From the NCBI GenBank assembly GCA_964414835.1, contig CAYPWY010000003.1:54230-118229 (forward strand): a stretch of 64,000 nt of DNA. Reading direction: 5' to 3'. The DNA comes from Eshraghiella sp964414835 (GTDB lineage: Bacteria; Bacillota; Clostridia; Lachnospirales; Lachnospiraceae). Each line of letters begins with the position of its first letter. The first letter of the stretch is position 1. Shown here piece by piece: positions 54,269-63,970 of this stretch. Position numbers and translations under genes: made by a program. The notes beneath the pieces were generated by a model, which was not told the DNA's origin, did not search any database, and worked only from the letters and a program-made list of their open reading frames with translations.

Positions 54269-55483
54269 TTACGCATTAAACATTATTTTTTCGCTTTTGA
54301 ACGCCTTGGCTGTAAGCCCGATAAGCACTGCCGCAAACCCGTATGTGACTATGGCAGCCGCAGCAAACTGTGTAAGGGTTATCTCTCTTGTAAAAATACC
54401 TTTAAACGCCACAGAAGAATTAAACAGCGGTATGAAATAGCTTCCCATTGAACTTGTGTCGGATGCATACATAGTAATTATTCCCGCCACAATAACTATC
54501 ATATATACGGGAACCATATAAGTCTGCGCTTCCTTAACTGTCTTTGCTGCAACTGACACTATACATATTATCGCCACATACATAAGCACAATTCCGATTA
54601 TAAGAACTATAAGCTCTATAATCTGGGTCCCTGTCAAAGATATAGACATACCCTCCATCAGATTTTCGCCAACCTGCTTCATTCCAAAAGAAAGTCCCAC
54701 TAACATACCGACCACATACACCAATGCGGACATAATGGAAAGTATTCCAAGGGCAACTATCTTACCCATAACAATCTCCACACGTCTGACAGGCGTAAGC
54801 AGAAGACTTGCAAGTGTTCCACGCTCTTTCTCTCCTGCAATTGAATCACCTCCGATTCCCATAGCGCCTGCAAAAATCATCATAGTTATAAAGTACGGGA
54901 CGAACATTCCCAGCATTTTGCCTGCCGCCTTGTCCTCATCTACAATCTCAGTCTCCTCATTATTGCTGTCAACTGTAAAAACAACAACAGCATCTATGCT
55001 TCCGAACCGTTCTGATACAAGTGTCTGACGATAGCCTTCAAGATATGTGCCTACAAATTTGTTTCTTGCCTCAGTGGAATAATCCTCACTGGGATTATAA
55101 TATGTCTTAACCTGAGGAACCTGAGCGTTGATATAATCAGCTATATCATCTGCAAAGCCTTCGGGAAATTCCACAAGCAAATCTGCTTCTCCATTTTTAA
55201 TCTTTAATTTAATTCCCGTCAAATCTTCGCCGTTTTCCACATAATTTACGGTCATGTCCTCTATATCTGTCAGCGCTTTCCTGAAATCCTCCGGTACATT
55301 CTGTACATACACTATTGATATATGCTTCTCAATATCATCTGCCATGTTGGATATAAGGGTGAAGATAAGAAAAAATATTCCCAGCATAACCACAAGCGGA
55401 AGAATGAACATGGAAAAGATGAGTTTTTTATCCTTAAATACACGGGTAAGCTCCTTACCCATTATTGACTTAAATCCGTTCAT
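54269..55483 (-). CDS. ABC-2 type permease, NatB-like
   Basis: A 404-residue membrane protein: N-terminal helix (about 22-44), a large extracytoplasmic domain (about 45-185), then six hydrophobic helices (about 190-395). GGDSIAGEKERGTLASLLLT is the ABC-2 permease signature after the extracytoplasmic domain. Overlaps the ATPase stop by one base (TAATG). NatAB-type exporters pump Na+ or other substrates; the substrate here is uncertain. Confidence 0.9.
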   Translation of the reverse strand: MNGFKSIMGKELTRVFKDKKLIFSMFILPLVVMLGIFFLIFTLISNMADDIEKHISIVYVQNVPEDFRKALTDIEDMTVNYVENGEDLTGIKLKIKNGEADLLVEFPEGFADDIADYINAQVPQVKTYYNPSEDYSTEARNKFVGTYLEGYRQTLVSERFGSIDAVVVFTVDSNNEETEIVDEDKAAGKMLGMFVPYFITMMIFAGAMGIGGDSIAGEKERGTLASLLLTPVRRVEIVMGKIVALGILSIMSALVYVVGMLVGLSFGMKQVGENLMEGMSISLTGTQIIELIVLIIGIVLMYVAIICIVSVAAKTVKEAQTYMVPVYMIVIVAGIITMYASDTSSMGSYFIPLFNSSVAFKGIFTREITLTQFAAAAIVTYGFAAVLIGLTAKAFKSEKIMFNA

Positions 55484-56259
55484 TATAATACCTCCTTATG
55501 GTTAGCCTTGTACATTTCAAAAAATGCATCCTCCAGATTATCCGTTCCATACTCTTGATAAATTTCGGGCAGGGTTGCATCGCACACCTTATGTCCGTCG
55601 ATTATTATTCCTACCCTGTCGCAAAGCCTCTCTGCCTCAGTCATAATATGGGTGGATATGATTACAAGCTTTCCCTCATCACGAAGCTTTTTAAGGTAGT
55701 CCAGTACCAGTCTGGCAGTTACTATATCAAGCCCCGATGTCGGCTCATCAAAAATAATGATTCCCGGATTATGCACAAGGCTTACTGCTATAGCCGCCTT
55801 CTGCTTCATGCCTGTGGAAAGCTCGTCCACTTTTTTATGCTTAAATCCTGTAATTCCGAAATACTCAAACAGCTCTCTCTTGCGTTTTTCAAGTTCATCC
55901 TCTTGTACCCTGTGAAGCCTTCCGAAAAAATCAAAAAGATATTCCACTGTAAACTGTGCGTCAAGCTTAATCTCATTGGTCAGGAAACCTATTCTTTTTC
56001 TGACTTCATCAGGTTCTTTTGCAGAATCTATGCCATCAACAAGTATCGTTCCGTCAGTAGGCTTTAAAAGTGTGGCAAGGCATCTTAATGTGGTAGTCTT
56101 TCCTGCTCCATTGGGACCTAAAAGACCATAAATTTCTCCCTCCACTGCCTTCAGAGACACATTTTCAACCGCCACCTTCATTATGTCTTTGGTCTTTTCC
56201 TTCTGCATCTGTTTTCTGCTTAATTTATAAATCTTTGTAAGATTATTAATCTCAATCAT
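55483..56259 (-). CDS. ABC transporter ATP-binding protein, NatA-like
   Basis: A 258-residue ATPase with Walker A GPNGAGKTTTLRCLATLL, signature LSTGMKQKAA, Walker B GIIIFDEPTSGLD and switch STHIMTEAERLCD. Layout matches NatA of NatAB exporters. The ATG at 56259 follows AGGAGG. It heads a five-gene operon with natB, HAD, tldD and tldE. Confidence 0.93.
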   Translation of the reverse strand: MIEINNLTKIYKLSRKQMQKEKTKDIMKVAVENVSLKAVEGEIYGLLGPNGAGKTTTLRCLATLLKPTDGTILVDGIDSAKEPDEVRKRIGFLTNEIKLDAQFTVEYLFDFFGRLHRVQEDELEKRKRELFEYFGITGFKHKKVDELSTGMKQKAAIAVSLVHNPGIIIFDEPTSGLDIVTARLVLDYLKKLRDEGKLVIISTHIMTEAERLCDRVGIIIDGHKVCDATLPEIYQEYGTDNLEDAFFEMYKANHKEVL

Positions 56260-56291
56260 AATTGTCCTCCTGACCATTTATCCATAAATAA

Positions 56292-56320
56292 ATATTACAC
56301 TACAGAATGGATTTTTTCAA
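56292..56320 (-). promoter_or_regulatory. Predicted promoter of the natAB-tldDE operon
   Basis: TTGAAA (56315-56320), a 17-base spacer and TAATAT (56292-56297) on the minus strand, about 35 bases upstream of the start codon. Two copies of TTCAATAGAA lie just beyond the -35 box (56315-56343). Confidence 0.58.
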
Positions 56321-56439
56321 TAGAATTGAAATTTTCAATAGAAATCCTATTGTATGTGGGGATATTTAGGTGTACAATATAATGGTAGGTTTTCTGAAAC
56401 AAAGGGATTGACCCCCTGAAGTCAAGAAAGGATTATATT

Positions 56440-56688
56440 ATGGAAGAAAAAGTAGCTATTATCGGAATTTTCATCAAAGATAATTCCAAAGCATCACAAG
56501 TCAATGACCTTCTCCACCAATACAGCACCTACGTGGTAGGTCGTCTTGGAATCCCTTACAAAGAGAAAAATATCAACATAATATCCGTTATTGTGTGTGC
56601 ACCGTCAAACACAATCAGCACTTTATCAGGAAAACTTGGCAATATTGAAGGAGTTACGGCTAAAGCTATGCAGACCGTAACCCAATAA
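56440..56688 (+). CDS. TM1266-family putative iron-only hydrogenase system regulator
   Basis: An 82-residue ACT-like protein beginning VAIIGIFIKDNSKASQVNDL, with the conserved VVGRLGIPYKEKNINIISVI, ending LGNIEGVTAKAMQTV. This is the TM1266 family, found near [FeFe]-hydrogenase maturation genes in many anaerobes and annotated as a putative regulator; no biochemical role is known. Here no hyd genes are near; the next three genes are an ABC importer. It has AAAGGA. A TATAAT-like box (about 56379-56384) lies upstream without a good -35 box. Confidence 0.88.
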   Translation: MEEKVAIIGIFIKDNSKASQVNDLLHQYSTYVVGRLGIPYKEKNINIISVIVCAPSNTISTLSGKLGNIEGVTAKAMQTVTQ

Positions 56689-56712
56689 TGTATGAAAGGA
56701 TATGTTTAATTT

Positions 56713-57792
56713 ATGAAAAAGAAATTACTTTCACTGCTTCTTATTGCAGCTATGGTTTTCGCCATGACAGCATGCGGCAAGTCTGAAAACAGTTCTGACA
56801 ACACTACTCCTGCCGCATCCGAGGATTCCAAAACCACTGCAGCTGACGAAAACGAAACAAATGAGACAGCGCCTTCGCAAACCGTTGATATTGTAAAAGG
56901 ATGTGATTTTAACATTGCATCACTTAAAGGACCTACCTCAATTGGTCTTGTAAAGCTGTTTTCAGATTCCGATGAAGGAGCGACCATAAACAATTACAAT
57001 TATTCAATTTACGGGGCTGCCGATGAGATAAGCACCGGAATTGTAAAGGGCGAAATTGATGTTGCTGCTGTTCCTTGTAATCTTGCGGCGGTTCTTTACA
57101 ACAAAACCGAGGGACAGATTGTCACTGCAGCCGTCAATACTTTGGGAGTTCTTTACATCCTTGAAAAAGGAGAGAACCTTAACACTCTTGAAGACCTTAA
57201 AGGCAAAACAATCTACACAACAGGTCAGGGAACAACACCTGAATATACATTAAGATATCTTTTATCCGCTAACGGAATTGACCCTGACAACGATGTTGAC
57301 ATACAGTTTTTATCCGAAGCTTCCGAAGTAGTTTCAACTATTTCCACTATGGAGACTGCCATTGCAATGCTTCCGCAGCCTTATGTAACTGTTGCACAGA
57401 ACACAGATGAAAGCTTGTATGTGGCATTCGACATTACCGAAGAATGGGAAAAACTTGACGAAGACAGCACTGTTGTAACCGGCGTTCTCATTGCCAGAAA
57501 GGATTTCATCGATGAACATCCGGAGCAGTTTGCCGCATTTCTGGAGGAATATAAGGCTTCTGCTGAATTTGCCAATGCGGAAGTAGAACAGACGGCTGAG
57601 CTTGTGGAGAAATTCGATATTTTTAAGGCTGCAATCGCCAAAAAGGCAATTCCTGCCTGCAATATAACATTCATAAGCGGCCAAGATATGACTGCTAAGG
57701 TTTCCTCATATCTTCAGGTACTGTATGACGCAGACCCGTCTTCTGTAGGCGGAACACTTCCTGATGACGGAATTTTCTATATTGCAGAATAG
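56713..57792 (+). CDS. ABC substrate-binding lipoprotein (NitT/TauT-like)
   Basis: A 359-residue lipoprotein: signal LLIAAMVFAMTACGKSENSS with a lipobox Cys, then a Ser/Thr/Glu-rich linker (about 22-58), then a type II periplasmic-binding fold with GPTSIGLVKLFSDSDEGA, GEIDVAAVPCNLAAVLYN and GKTIYTTGQGTTPEYTLRYL. It belongs to the NMT1/SsuA-like group that delivers small organic ligands to ABC importers. Ligand unknown. Together with the permease and ATPase downstream it forms a complete importer. Confidence 0.9.
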   Translation: MKKKLLSLLLIAAMVFAMTACGKSENSSDNTTPAASEDSKTTAADENETNETAPSQTVDIVKGCDFNIASLKGPTSIGLVKLFSDSDEGATINNYNYSIYGAADEISTGIVKGEIDVAAVPCNLAAVLYNKTEGQIVTAAVNTLGVLYILEKGENLNTLEDLKGKTIYTTGQGTTPEYTLRYLLSANGIDPDNDVDIQFLSEASEVVSTISTMETAIAMLPQPYVTVAQNTDESLYVAFDITEEWEKLDEDSTVVTGVLIARKDFIDEHPEQFAAFLEEYKASAEFANAEVEQTAELVEKFDIFKAAIAKKAIPACNITFISGQDMTAKVSSYLQVLYDADPSSVGGTLPDDGIFYIAE

Positions 57793-57804
57793 GTAAAATA
57801 ATTT

Positions 57805-58575
57805 ATGAAGGTCAAAAAAATAATTACCACAATTATATGTATTGCACTATGGCTTGGTATATGGTACGCCGTTTCATTTGCAGTGGATATGGAAATTTTT
57901 CTTCCATCCCCTTCTTCAGTGTGCAAGGCTCTGATTGGTCTTGCTTCAACAAAGGATTTCTATCTGAGTATACTTTTGTCACTGAAAGGCATTATGCTTG
58001 GATTTTTAATAGGTGCCGGATGCGGCATACTATTGGCCGTAATGTCCTTTTGCTGTAGTTATTTTGAGACCTTTATAAACATACCGGTACGGATTATCAG
58101 GGCTGTCCCTGTAGCCTCATTTGTAATTCTTGCGCTATTATGGTTAAGATCATCTGCCCTCTCGGTGCTGATATCGGCAATGATGGTTTTACCGATAATA
58201 TACTCAAATGTTTTGTCCGCGCTTAAGCAGACAGACCACAAAATGCTTGAATTTGCCAAAGTATACAGGCTTTCAGTCCTGAAAAAAATCCGTTATATCT
58301 ATATTCCGTCCGTAATCAGGCCCCTTATTGCCGCCGCCTCCGTTGCAACAGGCTTTGCATGGAAATCCGGAATTGCAGCGGAAATAATCGGGCTTATACG
58401 GGGTTCTATCGGTAACGAATTGTACAAAGCCAAGCTCTATCTTGAAACCTCAAAGCTTTTTGCCTGGACAATATGCATTATAGCTGTCAGCGTTCTATGT
58501 GAAAAAATAATCACGGCCCTGTTAAAGACAGCAGGCAGGGCTTTAGGAGGAACCACCAATGAAGCTTCCGATTAA
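57805..58575 (+). CDS. ABC transporter permease (NitT/TauT-like)
   Basis: A 256-residue protein with about six hydrophobic helices and the BPD_transp_1 fold. The EAA-like cytoplasmic loop is visible as KMLEFAKVYRLSVLKKIRYI followed by IPSVIRPLIAAA. It fits SsuC/ThiX-type permeases. It lies 12 bases after the binding protein gene and overlaps the ATPase by 17 bases. Confidence 0.9.
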   Translation: MKVKKIITTIICIALWLGIWYAVSFAVDMEIFLPSPSSVCKALIGLASTKDFYLSILLSLKGIMLGFLIGAGCGILLAVMSFCCSYFETFINIPVRIIRAVPVASFVILALLWLRSSALSVLISAMMVLPIIYSNVLSALKQTDHKMLEFAKVYRLSVLKKIRYIYIPSVIRPLIAAASVATGFAWKSGIAAEIIGLIRGSIGNELYKAKLYLETSKLFAWTICIIAVSVLCEKIITALLKTAGRALGGTTNEASD

Positions 58576-59137
58576 AATAGACAATCTTTGTATAAAATAC
58601 GATACATTAAATGTTCTGAACCGGTTTTCATATGTTTTTGAACCAAACCGGTTTTATGCTGTTATGGGTGCTTCCGGCATAGGCAAAACCTCCCTTATAA
58701 ACAGTATTATGGGATTAACCAAGTATGACGGTACAATATATTCCCATGAAAAGCTTCTGATATCTGCCGTATTTCAAGAAGACAGATTATGTGAAGGCAT
58801 CTCCGTATATAAAAACATCAAGATGACCTGTGATAAACGGTATTCAATGCAGGATATATCAAGTCTTATAAATGAGTCCGGTCTGGCTGGCTGCTCTTCC
58901 AAAAGGGCTGCCGAACTCAGCGGCGGAATGAAGCGCCGTGTTGCTATTATGCGGGCTCTTTTGGCTCCCCATAATCTTTTAATTATGGATGAACCATTTA
59001 AAGGTCTTGACGAAGATACCAAATATAATATTATGTCCATAGTCAAAAAAATGACCTCCGACGATACCGTGATTATGATTACTCACGATATATCGGAAGC
59101 CAATTATTTTGATGCAGAGATTATCAGTCTTGATTAA
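58559..59137 (+). CDS. ABC transporter ATP-binding protein (NitT/TauT-like), short
   Basis: A 192-residue ATPase, shorter than the usual 240-260. Walker A GASGIGKTSLINSIMG, signature LSGGMKRRVAIMRALL, Walker B LLIMDEPFKGLDE and switch ITHDISEANYF are intact, so it is probably functional; it ends soon after the switch, lacking the usual C-terminal extension. The stop TAA shares the palindrome TTAA with the stop codon of the convergent gene. Confidence 0.9.
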   Translation: MKLPIKIDNLCIKYDTLNVLNRFSYVFEPNRFYAVMGASGIGKTSLINSIMGLTKYDGTIYSHEKLLISAVFQEDRLCEGISVYKNIKMTCDKRYSMQDISSLINESGLAGCSSKRAAELSGGMKRRVAIMRALLAPHNLLIMDEPFKGLDEDTKYNIMSIVKKMTSDDTVIMITHDISEANYFDAEIISLD

Positions 59138-62100
59138 CTCTTCTTAACATTTTCTTCTTCATTCTCATCATTACTGTTGATAATTGCTGAAGTAAGGTTA
59201 AATACCGCTATGGGCTTATTTTTTTTCTTGACCGCTTTCCGCTTCCTGCCATTAGGTTTCTTATGTGCTTTGTTATCTGTCAGCTCCTGCTTCTCATTAT
59301 CCTTTACAGGAATAATTTCCGGTTCAGGCTCTTCATTATTCTCTATAGGAACAGCTTCCCCTTCAGGCTTTTCATTCTCCTCTATAGGAACAGCTTCCGC
59401 TTCAAGCTCTTCATTGTCCTCTATAAGAACAGCTTCCGCTTCAAGCTCTTCATTCTCCTCTATAGGAACAGCCTCCGGTTCAGGCTCTTCATTGTCCTCT
59501 ATAGGAACAGCTTCCCCTTCTGGCTCTTCATTATCCTCTATAGGAACAGCTTCCGGTTCGGGCTCTTCATTCTTCTCTATAGGAACAGCCTCCGGTTCAA
59601 GCTCTTCATTCTCCTCTATAAGAACAGCTTCCGGTATTTCATTCTCCGTATTTGAAAGCTCCCTATCCTGCAAGGTCTGTTTTTCAAGTGCTTCCTGAAG
59701 CGCCTCTGCCTCACGTTCAAACTTCTCTTTTTCAAGAATCAGCTGCGCTTCATTCTCAGGCATATTCCCAGCCGATACCGCTTTTTCATCTGCCACGCTG
59801 TCTGATTTTCTCTTTCTTCTATGAGTTACCCCAAGAGTTATTGCAAGCGCAATTAAATATACTGCAGCCGACAGAACTGATATTGCTGCACCCTCACTAA
59901 ATCCAGGAGAGATATATTCCATCTCAATGCTATGGACGCCCTCATCCAGTTTAAGCATAATAAACAAATCATTCCACTTTGATGCTTCCACAGTCTTTCC
60001 GTCGACTGTTATCTCCCAGCCGCCGGCAGGCAGTATTTTCTCGTATTTATTGCGCAGGTTTTCAGGCAAAACCCTTGCTATAATGCTTTCGCCTTTAACA
60101 TAAGGAATTGTGAACAATACATCCGATGCTTTGTCAAGCTCTATTGTTCCCTTAATACCATCATCGCTATATTCCGTTACCGCAAATTGTCTCTCCGACA
60201 ATAAATCATAGGTCTCAGCAATTACTTCCTCAGACACTGCCGCAGCATAGACAACCACGTTGCCATATTCCTGATTCGGCTCCTTGTCAGTAAGTGTAAT
60301 AAGCACTTCAACTTTATCTTCGGCACTGACAGTTCCAATATCAACAACAGCCATACTCCTGTTGCCGGTATACACCTTATCACCGTTAATATATATATCA
60401 ATACGCTGAAGCTCCGAAGCCATAGGATATATCAATAGCTCCTGTTCCTCAGTTACGTCAATGCTGTATAACAGCGTTCCGTCAATATCTGCCTTGTCCT
60501 CCTCAAGCTGAACATTCCTTGATGTAAATACGTTTTTACCTACAATAAAATTGCTTATACAGTTCATTGACATAAACGGATTGCTGCTTGCAACAATATC
60601 ATTATCAGCCATATTTTCCGGTATTGCATACCCAACGCTTAATGCATATTTATTTCTATATATATCCACATCCCCGACAGTTTCAACATACTCATATGAC
60701 GAAGAGTTAGAATCATAATATCTGGTATAATAATATCTGACGCCCAGAAGCATATCCATAAACGCATTCTCGCCATAGTACATTACATTATTGGTTCCTC
60801 CTGTGGCTCCAATGCTGCAATAGAATAATGAAAGCTCATAATTATTAAATGTGTTGAACAGTGACATGGCATTAATTCCATATATTGTCTCTTCATTGAC
60901 AACGGACTGATGCCCTATATTTTTCATATAATCGCAGTATTCCTTAATGGTATCAACAGACAGATTTTCCAAACCGATGTCCATATCATACATTAAATAC
61001 TGTTCCTTATCATTATATACCTCATCCAGCTTCTCACGATAATAACCATTCTCCTTGAGGGAATTGATTGTGTCGAAATCGTCTATATAGCTGCCGTAAT
61101 TTCCAATCGGTCTGGAGCTTACGGTAAATATTCCCGTAAGCAGCACAATAACAACCTCAAGATATACAAACACCTGTATCATTCTGAATTTAAGCTTTCC
61201 TGATGCAAATCCCATTGTAATCACATAGACAGCAAGGAACAAGACTGTAATCCCAGCAGGTATAATAAGGCTGTTGTCAAAATATGCCATCGCACCATAG
61301 CACACAGCCAATATTCCGGCTGCTGCAAAAACAGAGCTTCTTTTTACCTGACTGCGCTTCTTACGACATACCTCAAACGCCATAGTTATCATAAGGAATA
61401 TTATCATAAATGAGAATCTGTTCGGTATCCCTGCCTGTTCATGCATTCCATGCCACACGAAATTCAAAGGCTTAAAATTCAGGCTGAACAATAATATGGC
61501 AAGTAAAAGTCCCATTCTTATTTTCTTGTTCAAGGCAATGCTTCCTGTTGTAAAATATGTATACGCCAAAAGCATTACCAATGTAGTCATAAACAGATTA
61601 GCATACTGGCTTGAGAATGTTATTCCGGTAGGTATAACCGCTATCATAACACTTTTGAAGCTGTCCACATAGCTTCCGTAAAATTCCAATGCCGGAAGGG
61701 TTTCTCCGGAAATATACGTCCCCTGCAATCCTCCAAATGACGGAAGGAGAATGATTGCGCTTATACCGATTGCAAGCAGCGAGCTCACACCGATTGTGAG
61801 CAGCTTCTTAATGAAATCGCCAAAGCTCTTAAAGTTGTACGTAAAAAAGTATAGGAATATAAAAATACAGCTCATATATCCTATGAAATAGCTGTTTATA
61901 ATCAGCAATGACAAAAACAGGGTATACCAATACCACTTATGCTTTTCATGTCTCATAAGTATGTCCATACCCATAATTACAAGCGGAAACAGCAGTATTC
62001 CGTCAAGCCACATTATATTCCACATATAACCGACAGTAAATCCGCTTAAAGCATATACTGTTGAAAACATAACTACTCTGCTGCACTTTGCCTTAGGAAA

Positions 62101-62463
62101 CCGATTCTTAATAAACACTGCAAAGGTTCCCCCGCTAAGAGCAACCTTAATCACAATAAGGGCATTTACAACATACACAATGTCCGCCTTATCAAAAAAC
62201 AGCATTACAAGGTTAAGCGGCGACACCAGATAGTAGGAAAATACTGCCCAGAAATCATATCCCATACTGCCCGTAAGGGAATAAAATATACTTTTGCCTT
62301 CCTTAATAATATCATAATATGCACTTAAAAATGGAACATACTGTTCAAAACAATCATTTGCAACAAGTCCTGCTCCACATAATAAATATGCAATTACCGC
62401 AATAAGTCCCATTATACCAAAGGGAACCAATATGCTTATTAAAACATGTTTTAATTTTTTCAT
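59134..62463 (-). CDS. yfhO: YfhO-family membrane protein with C-terminal 13-residue repeat array
   Basis: A 1109-residue protein of the YfhO family, GT-C-fold membrane proteins linked in Bacilli to glycosylation of lipoteichoic acid. The N-terminal half has about 12-14 membrane helices with the conserved early loop DCFEQYVPFLSAYYDIIKEG. A large extracytoplasmic domain follows (about 470-860), a last helix (about 870-892), then a basic stretch (HRRKRK) and an acidic cytoplasmic tail that includes nine tandem repeats of 13 residues (about 945-1061) and a basic end (GRKRKAVKKKNK). The stop overlaps the plus-strand ATPase stop. AGGAGC precedes the start. Confidence 0.88.
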   Translation of the reverse strand: MKKLKHVLISILVPFGIMGLIAVIAYLLCGAGLVANDCFEQYVPFLSAYYDIIKEGKSIFYSLTGSMGYDFWAVFSYYLVSPLNLVMLFFDKADIVYVVNALIVIKVALSGGTFAVFIKNRFPKAKCSRVVMFSTVYALSGFTVGYMWNIMWLDGILLFPLVIMGMDILMRHEKHKWYWYTLFLSLLIINSYFIGYMSCIFIFLYFFTYNFKSFGDFIKKLLTIGVSSLLAIGISAIILLPSFGGLQGTYISGETLPALEFYGSYVDSFKSVMIAVIPTGITFSSQYANLFMTTLVMLLAYTYFTTGSIALNKKIRMGLLLAILLFSLNFKPLNFVWHGMHEQAGIPNRFSFMIIFLMITMAFEVCRKKRSQVKRSSVFAAAGILAVCYGAMAYFDNSLIIPAGITVLFLAVYVITMGFASGKLKFRMIQVFVYLEVVIVLLTGIFTVSSRPIGNYGSYIDDFDTINSLKENGYYREKLDEVYNDKEQYLMYDMDIGLENLSVDTIKEYCDYMKNIGHQSVVNEETIYGINAMSLFNTFNNYELSLFYCSIGATGGTNNVMYYGENAFMDMLLGVRYYYTRYYDSNSSSYEYVETVGDVDIYRNKYALSVGYAIPENMADNDIVASSNPFMSMNCISNFIVGKNVFTSRNVQLEEDKADIDGTLLYSIDVTEEQELLIYPMASELQRIDIYINGDKVYTGNRSMAVVDIGTVSAEDKVEVLITLTDKEPNQEYGNVVVYAAAVSEEVIAETYDLLSERQFAVTEYSDDGIKGTIELDKASDVLFTIPYVKGESIIARVLPENLRNKYEKILPAGGWEITVDGKTVEASKWNDLFIMLKLDEGVHSIEMEYISPGFSEGAAISVLSAAVYLIALAITLGVTHRRKRKSDSVADEKAVSAGNMPENEAQLILEKEKFEREAEALQEALEKQTLQDRELSNTENEIPEAVLIEENEELEPEAVPIEKNEEPEPEAVPIEDNEEPEGEAVPIEDNEEPEPEAVPIEENEELEAEAVLIEDNEELEAEAVPIEENEKPEGEAVPIENNEEPEPEIIPVKDNEKQELTDNKAHKKPNGRKRKAVKKKNKPIAVFNLTSAIINSNDENEEENVKKS
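59281..59631 (-). repeat. 39-bp tandem repeat array in yfhO, nine units
   Basis: Nine in-frame 39-bp units encode EAVPIE(E/D/K/N)NEE(P/L)E(P/A/G)-like 13-mers; the last unit is diverged (EIIPVKDNEKQEL). Units are alike but not identical, with most differences at single bases. It is a coding repeat, not a CRISPR, since there are no unique spacers. Confidence 0.93.
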
Positions 62464-62494
62464 AAGTCACTGCTCCTGGGTATCATTACAATGT

Positions 62495-63859
62495 TTATTC
62501 AAATTTATACTGGTTACGGCCGTTTTCCTTGGAATAATACAATGCCTTATCCGCTTTCATATATAATTCAGAGTATTCCGAAACACCTACGGTAGTTGCC
62601 ACACCAATGCTAACTGACAAATTAACAGACTTACCTTCACTGTCAAACCTGACATTCATCTTGTTACACAACTCTTCTGCGCTGGCTGCAAGCTCTTCCT
62701 CACTCTTATATCCCGCAACAAAAGCCACAAATTCGTCACCGCCGTATCTTCCGAGATAATCCCCTGTAAAAACCACACGCATATTGCCCGCCAGAAGCTT
62801 AAGCGCCTCATCTCCGGCAAGATGTCCCAACGTGTCATTGACATTCTTAAAATTATCCATATCAATAATGAAAAGTGCGCCCTCCGTACCTTCCGGCTTC
62901 TTATTGACAAAATTATTGACAATTCCGTCAAATGTTGCTCTGTTATAAAGCCCTGTAAGACCGTCATGCTTGGCTACAACGCTGATGGCCTCCTTATCAC
63001 GTTTCTCGGTATATAACTGCTGCACAAAACTTTTCTTATGTTCTTCTTCTCTATTGAGTTTCTTCATGGCATCATCATACTGTGCTTTAAGTTCATTGGC
63101 TTTTGCAAGCTTTCTCTTGACAATATTAAATGATTCTGCCAGTCTTCCTATCTCATCGTCCTTTTCATACTTAAGTTCCGCCATATCGCAGTAACCATCT
63201 TTAAAAAGACGTGTCCATTCATATATGTCACAAACCGGTACAATAATTTTCTTGCGGACAAAAAATACACTGTACACAAGCATTGCCGCCAATCCCACAA
63301 AGCTTAATACGGCAATTGTCGATACCACTGCCGCTCTTTTGTCAAAATGAGCATAAACCCTATTGCCCTCATCACGTACCACCGCCATAATTGAAGACAT
63401 GCTGGTATATATATCTGCTATGTACTCTTCTATCTCATCGTCACAGATACTGCGTATCTGTTCTTCCGTTTCCGCATCAGCAAGCTTCTTCATAGCTGCA
63501 TCCAGATTTTTGTATACAACGCTTATATCATCAATTTTACTTCGTATCTCAGTGTCATATTGAAAACGGTAGCTGTACAAATCAGCAAATTTCTCATAGG
63601 TATTCCTATACTTATCCAAAACTTCTGCATAATAATCATCACCGCCCAAATCAACATATTCACCTACGGCAATTTTGTATTCATTAGCGGATGCCGAAAC
63701 CTGTGTAAGCATATAATAGCTGTCAGTATAAAACTTCATATTCTTTTTGTATCCGCCGATACAGTATATCAGTGAAAACAACAGCAATGCGCTCAGTATA
63801 ACCACCGGCACATATATAATTGATATTTTATTTTTAATTGATTGCTTAATCTTGTTCAT
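62495..63859 (-). CDS. Membrane diguanylate cyclase (GGDEF)
   Basis: A 454-residue sensor enzyme. Helix 1 (about 13-33) and helix 2 (about 177-199) flank an extracytoplasmic helical bundle (about 35-175, four-helix sensor type), then a HAMP-like stretch (about 200-255), coiled coil (about 255-285) and a GGDEF domain (about 290-454) with the active-site RYGGDEFVAF and an upstream LTGLYNRATFD. An RxxD inhibitory site is not evident. It makes c-di-GMP from two GTP. Its promoter region extends to the window edge. Confidence 0.95.
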   Translation of the reverse strand: MNKIKQSIKNKISIIYVPVVILSALLLFSLIYCIGGYKKNMKFYTDSYYMLTQVSASANEYKIAVGEYVDLGGDDYYAEVLDKYRNTYEKFADLYSYRFQYDTEIRSKIDDISVVYKNLDAAMKKLADAETEEQIRSICDDEIEEYIADIYTSMSSIMAVVRDEGNRVYAHFDKRAAVVSTIAVLSFVGLAAMLVYSVFFVRKKIIVPVCDIYEWTRLFKDGYCDMAELKYEKDDEIGRLAESFNIVKRKLAKANELKAQYDDAMKKLNREEEHKKSFVQQLYTEKRDKEAISVVAKHDGLTGLYNRATFDGIVNNFVNKKPEGTEGALFIIDMDNFKNVNDTLGHLAGDEALKLLAGNMRVVFTGDYLGRYGGDEFVAFVAGYKSEEELAASAEELCNKMNVRFDSEGKSVNLSVSIGVATTVGVSEYSELYMKADKALYYSKENGRNQYKFE

Positions 63860-63970
63860 CAGGATTCCACCTCATCAATTAACTTACAAAAAATCACCAT
63901 ATATAGACATTATACTTCTTTTATCGTCATTTTACAACCCCCTGTTCTGGAGTTTGACAGTTGAATAACT

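Noticed and set aside
56385..56440. A riboswitch in front of the TM1266-like gene
   Set aside because: Only a 5-bp stem (TTGAC/GTCAA) is visible, and no known riboswitch consensus matches the sequence.
59281..59631. Regularly spaced 39-bp repeats that look like a CRISPR array
   Set aside because: There are no distinct spacers; the units are contiguous, in frame, and encode protein repeats in the yfhO gene. No cas genes are present.
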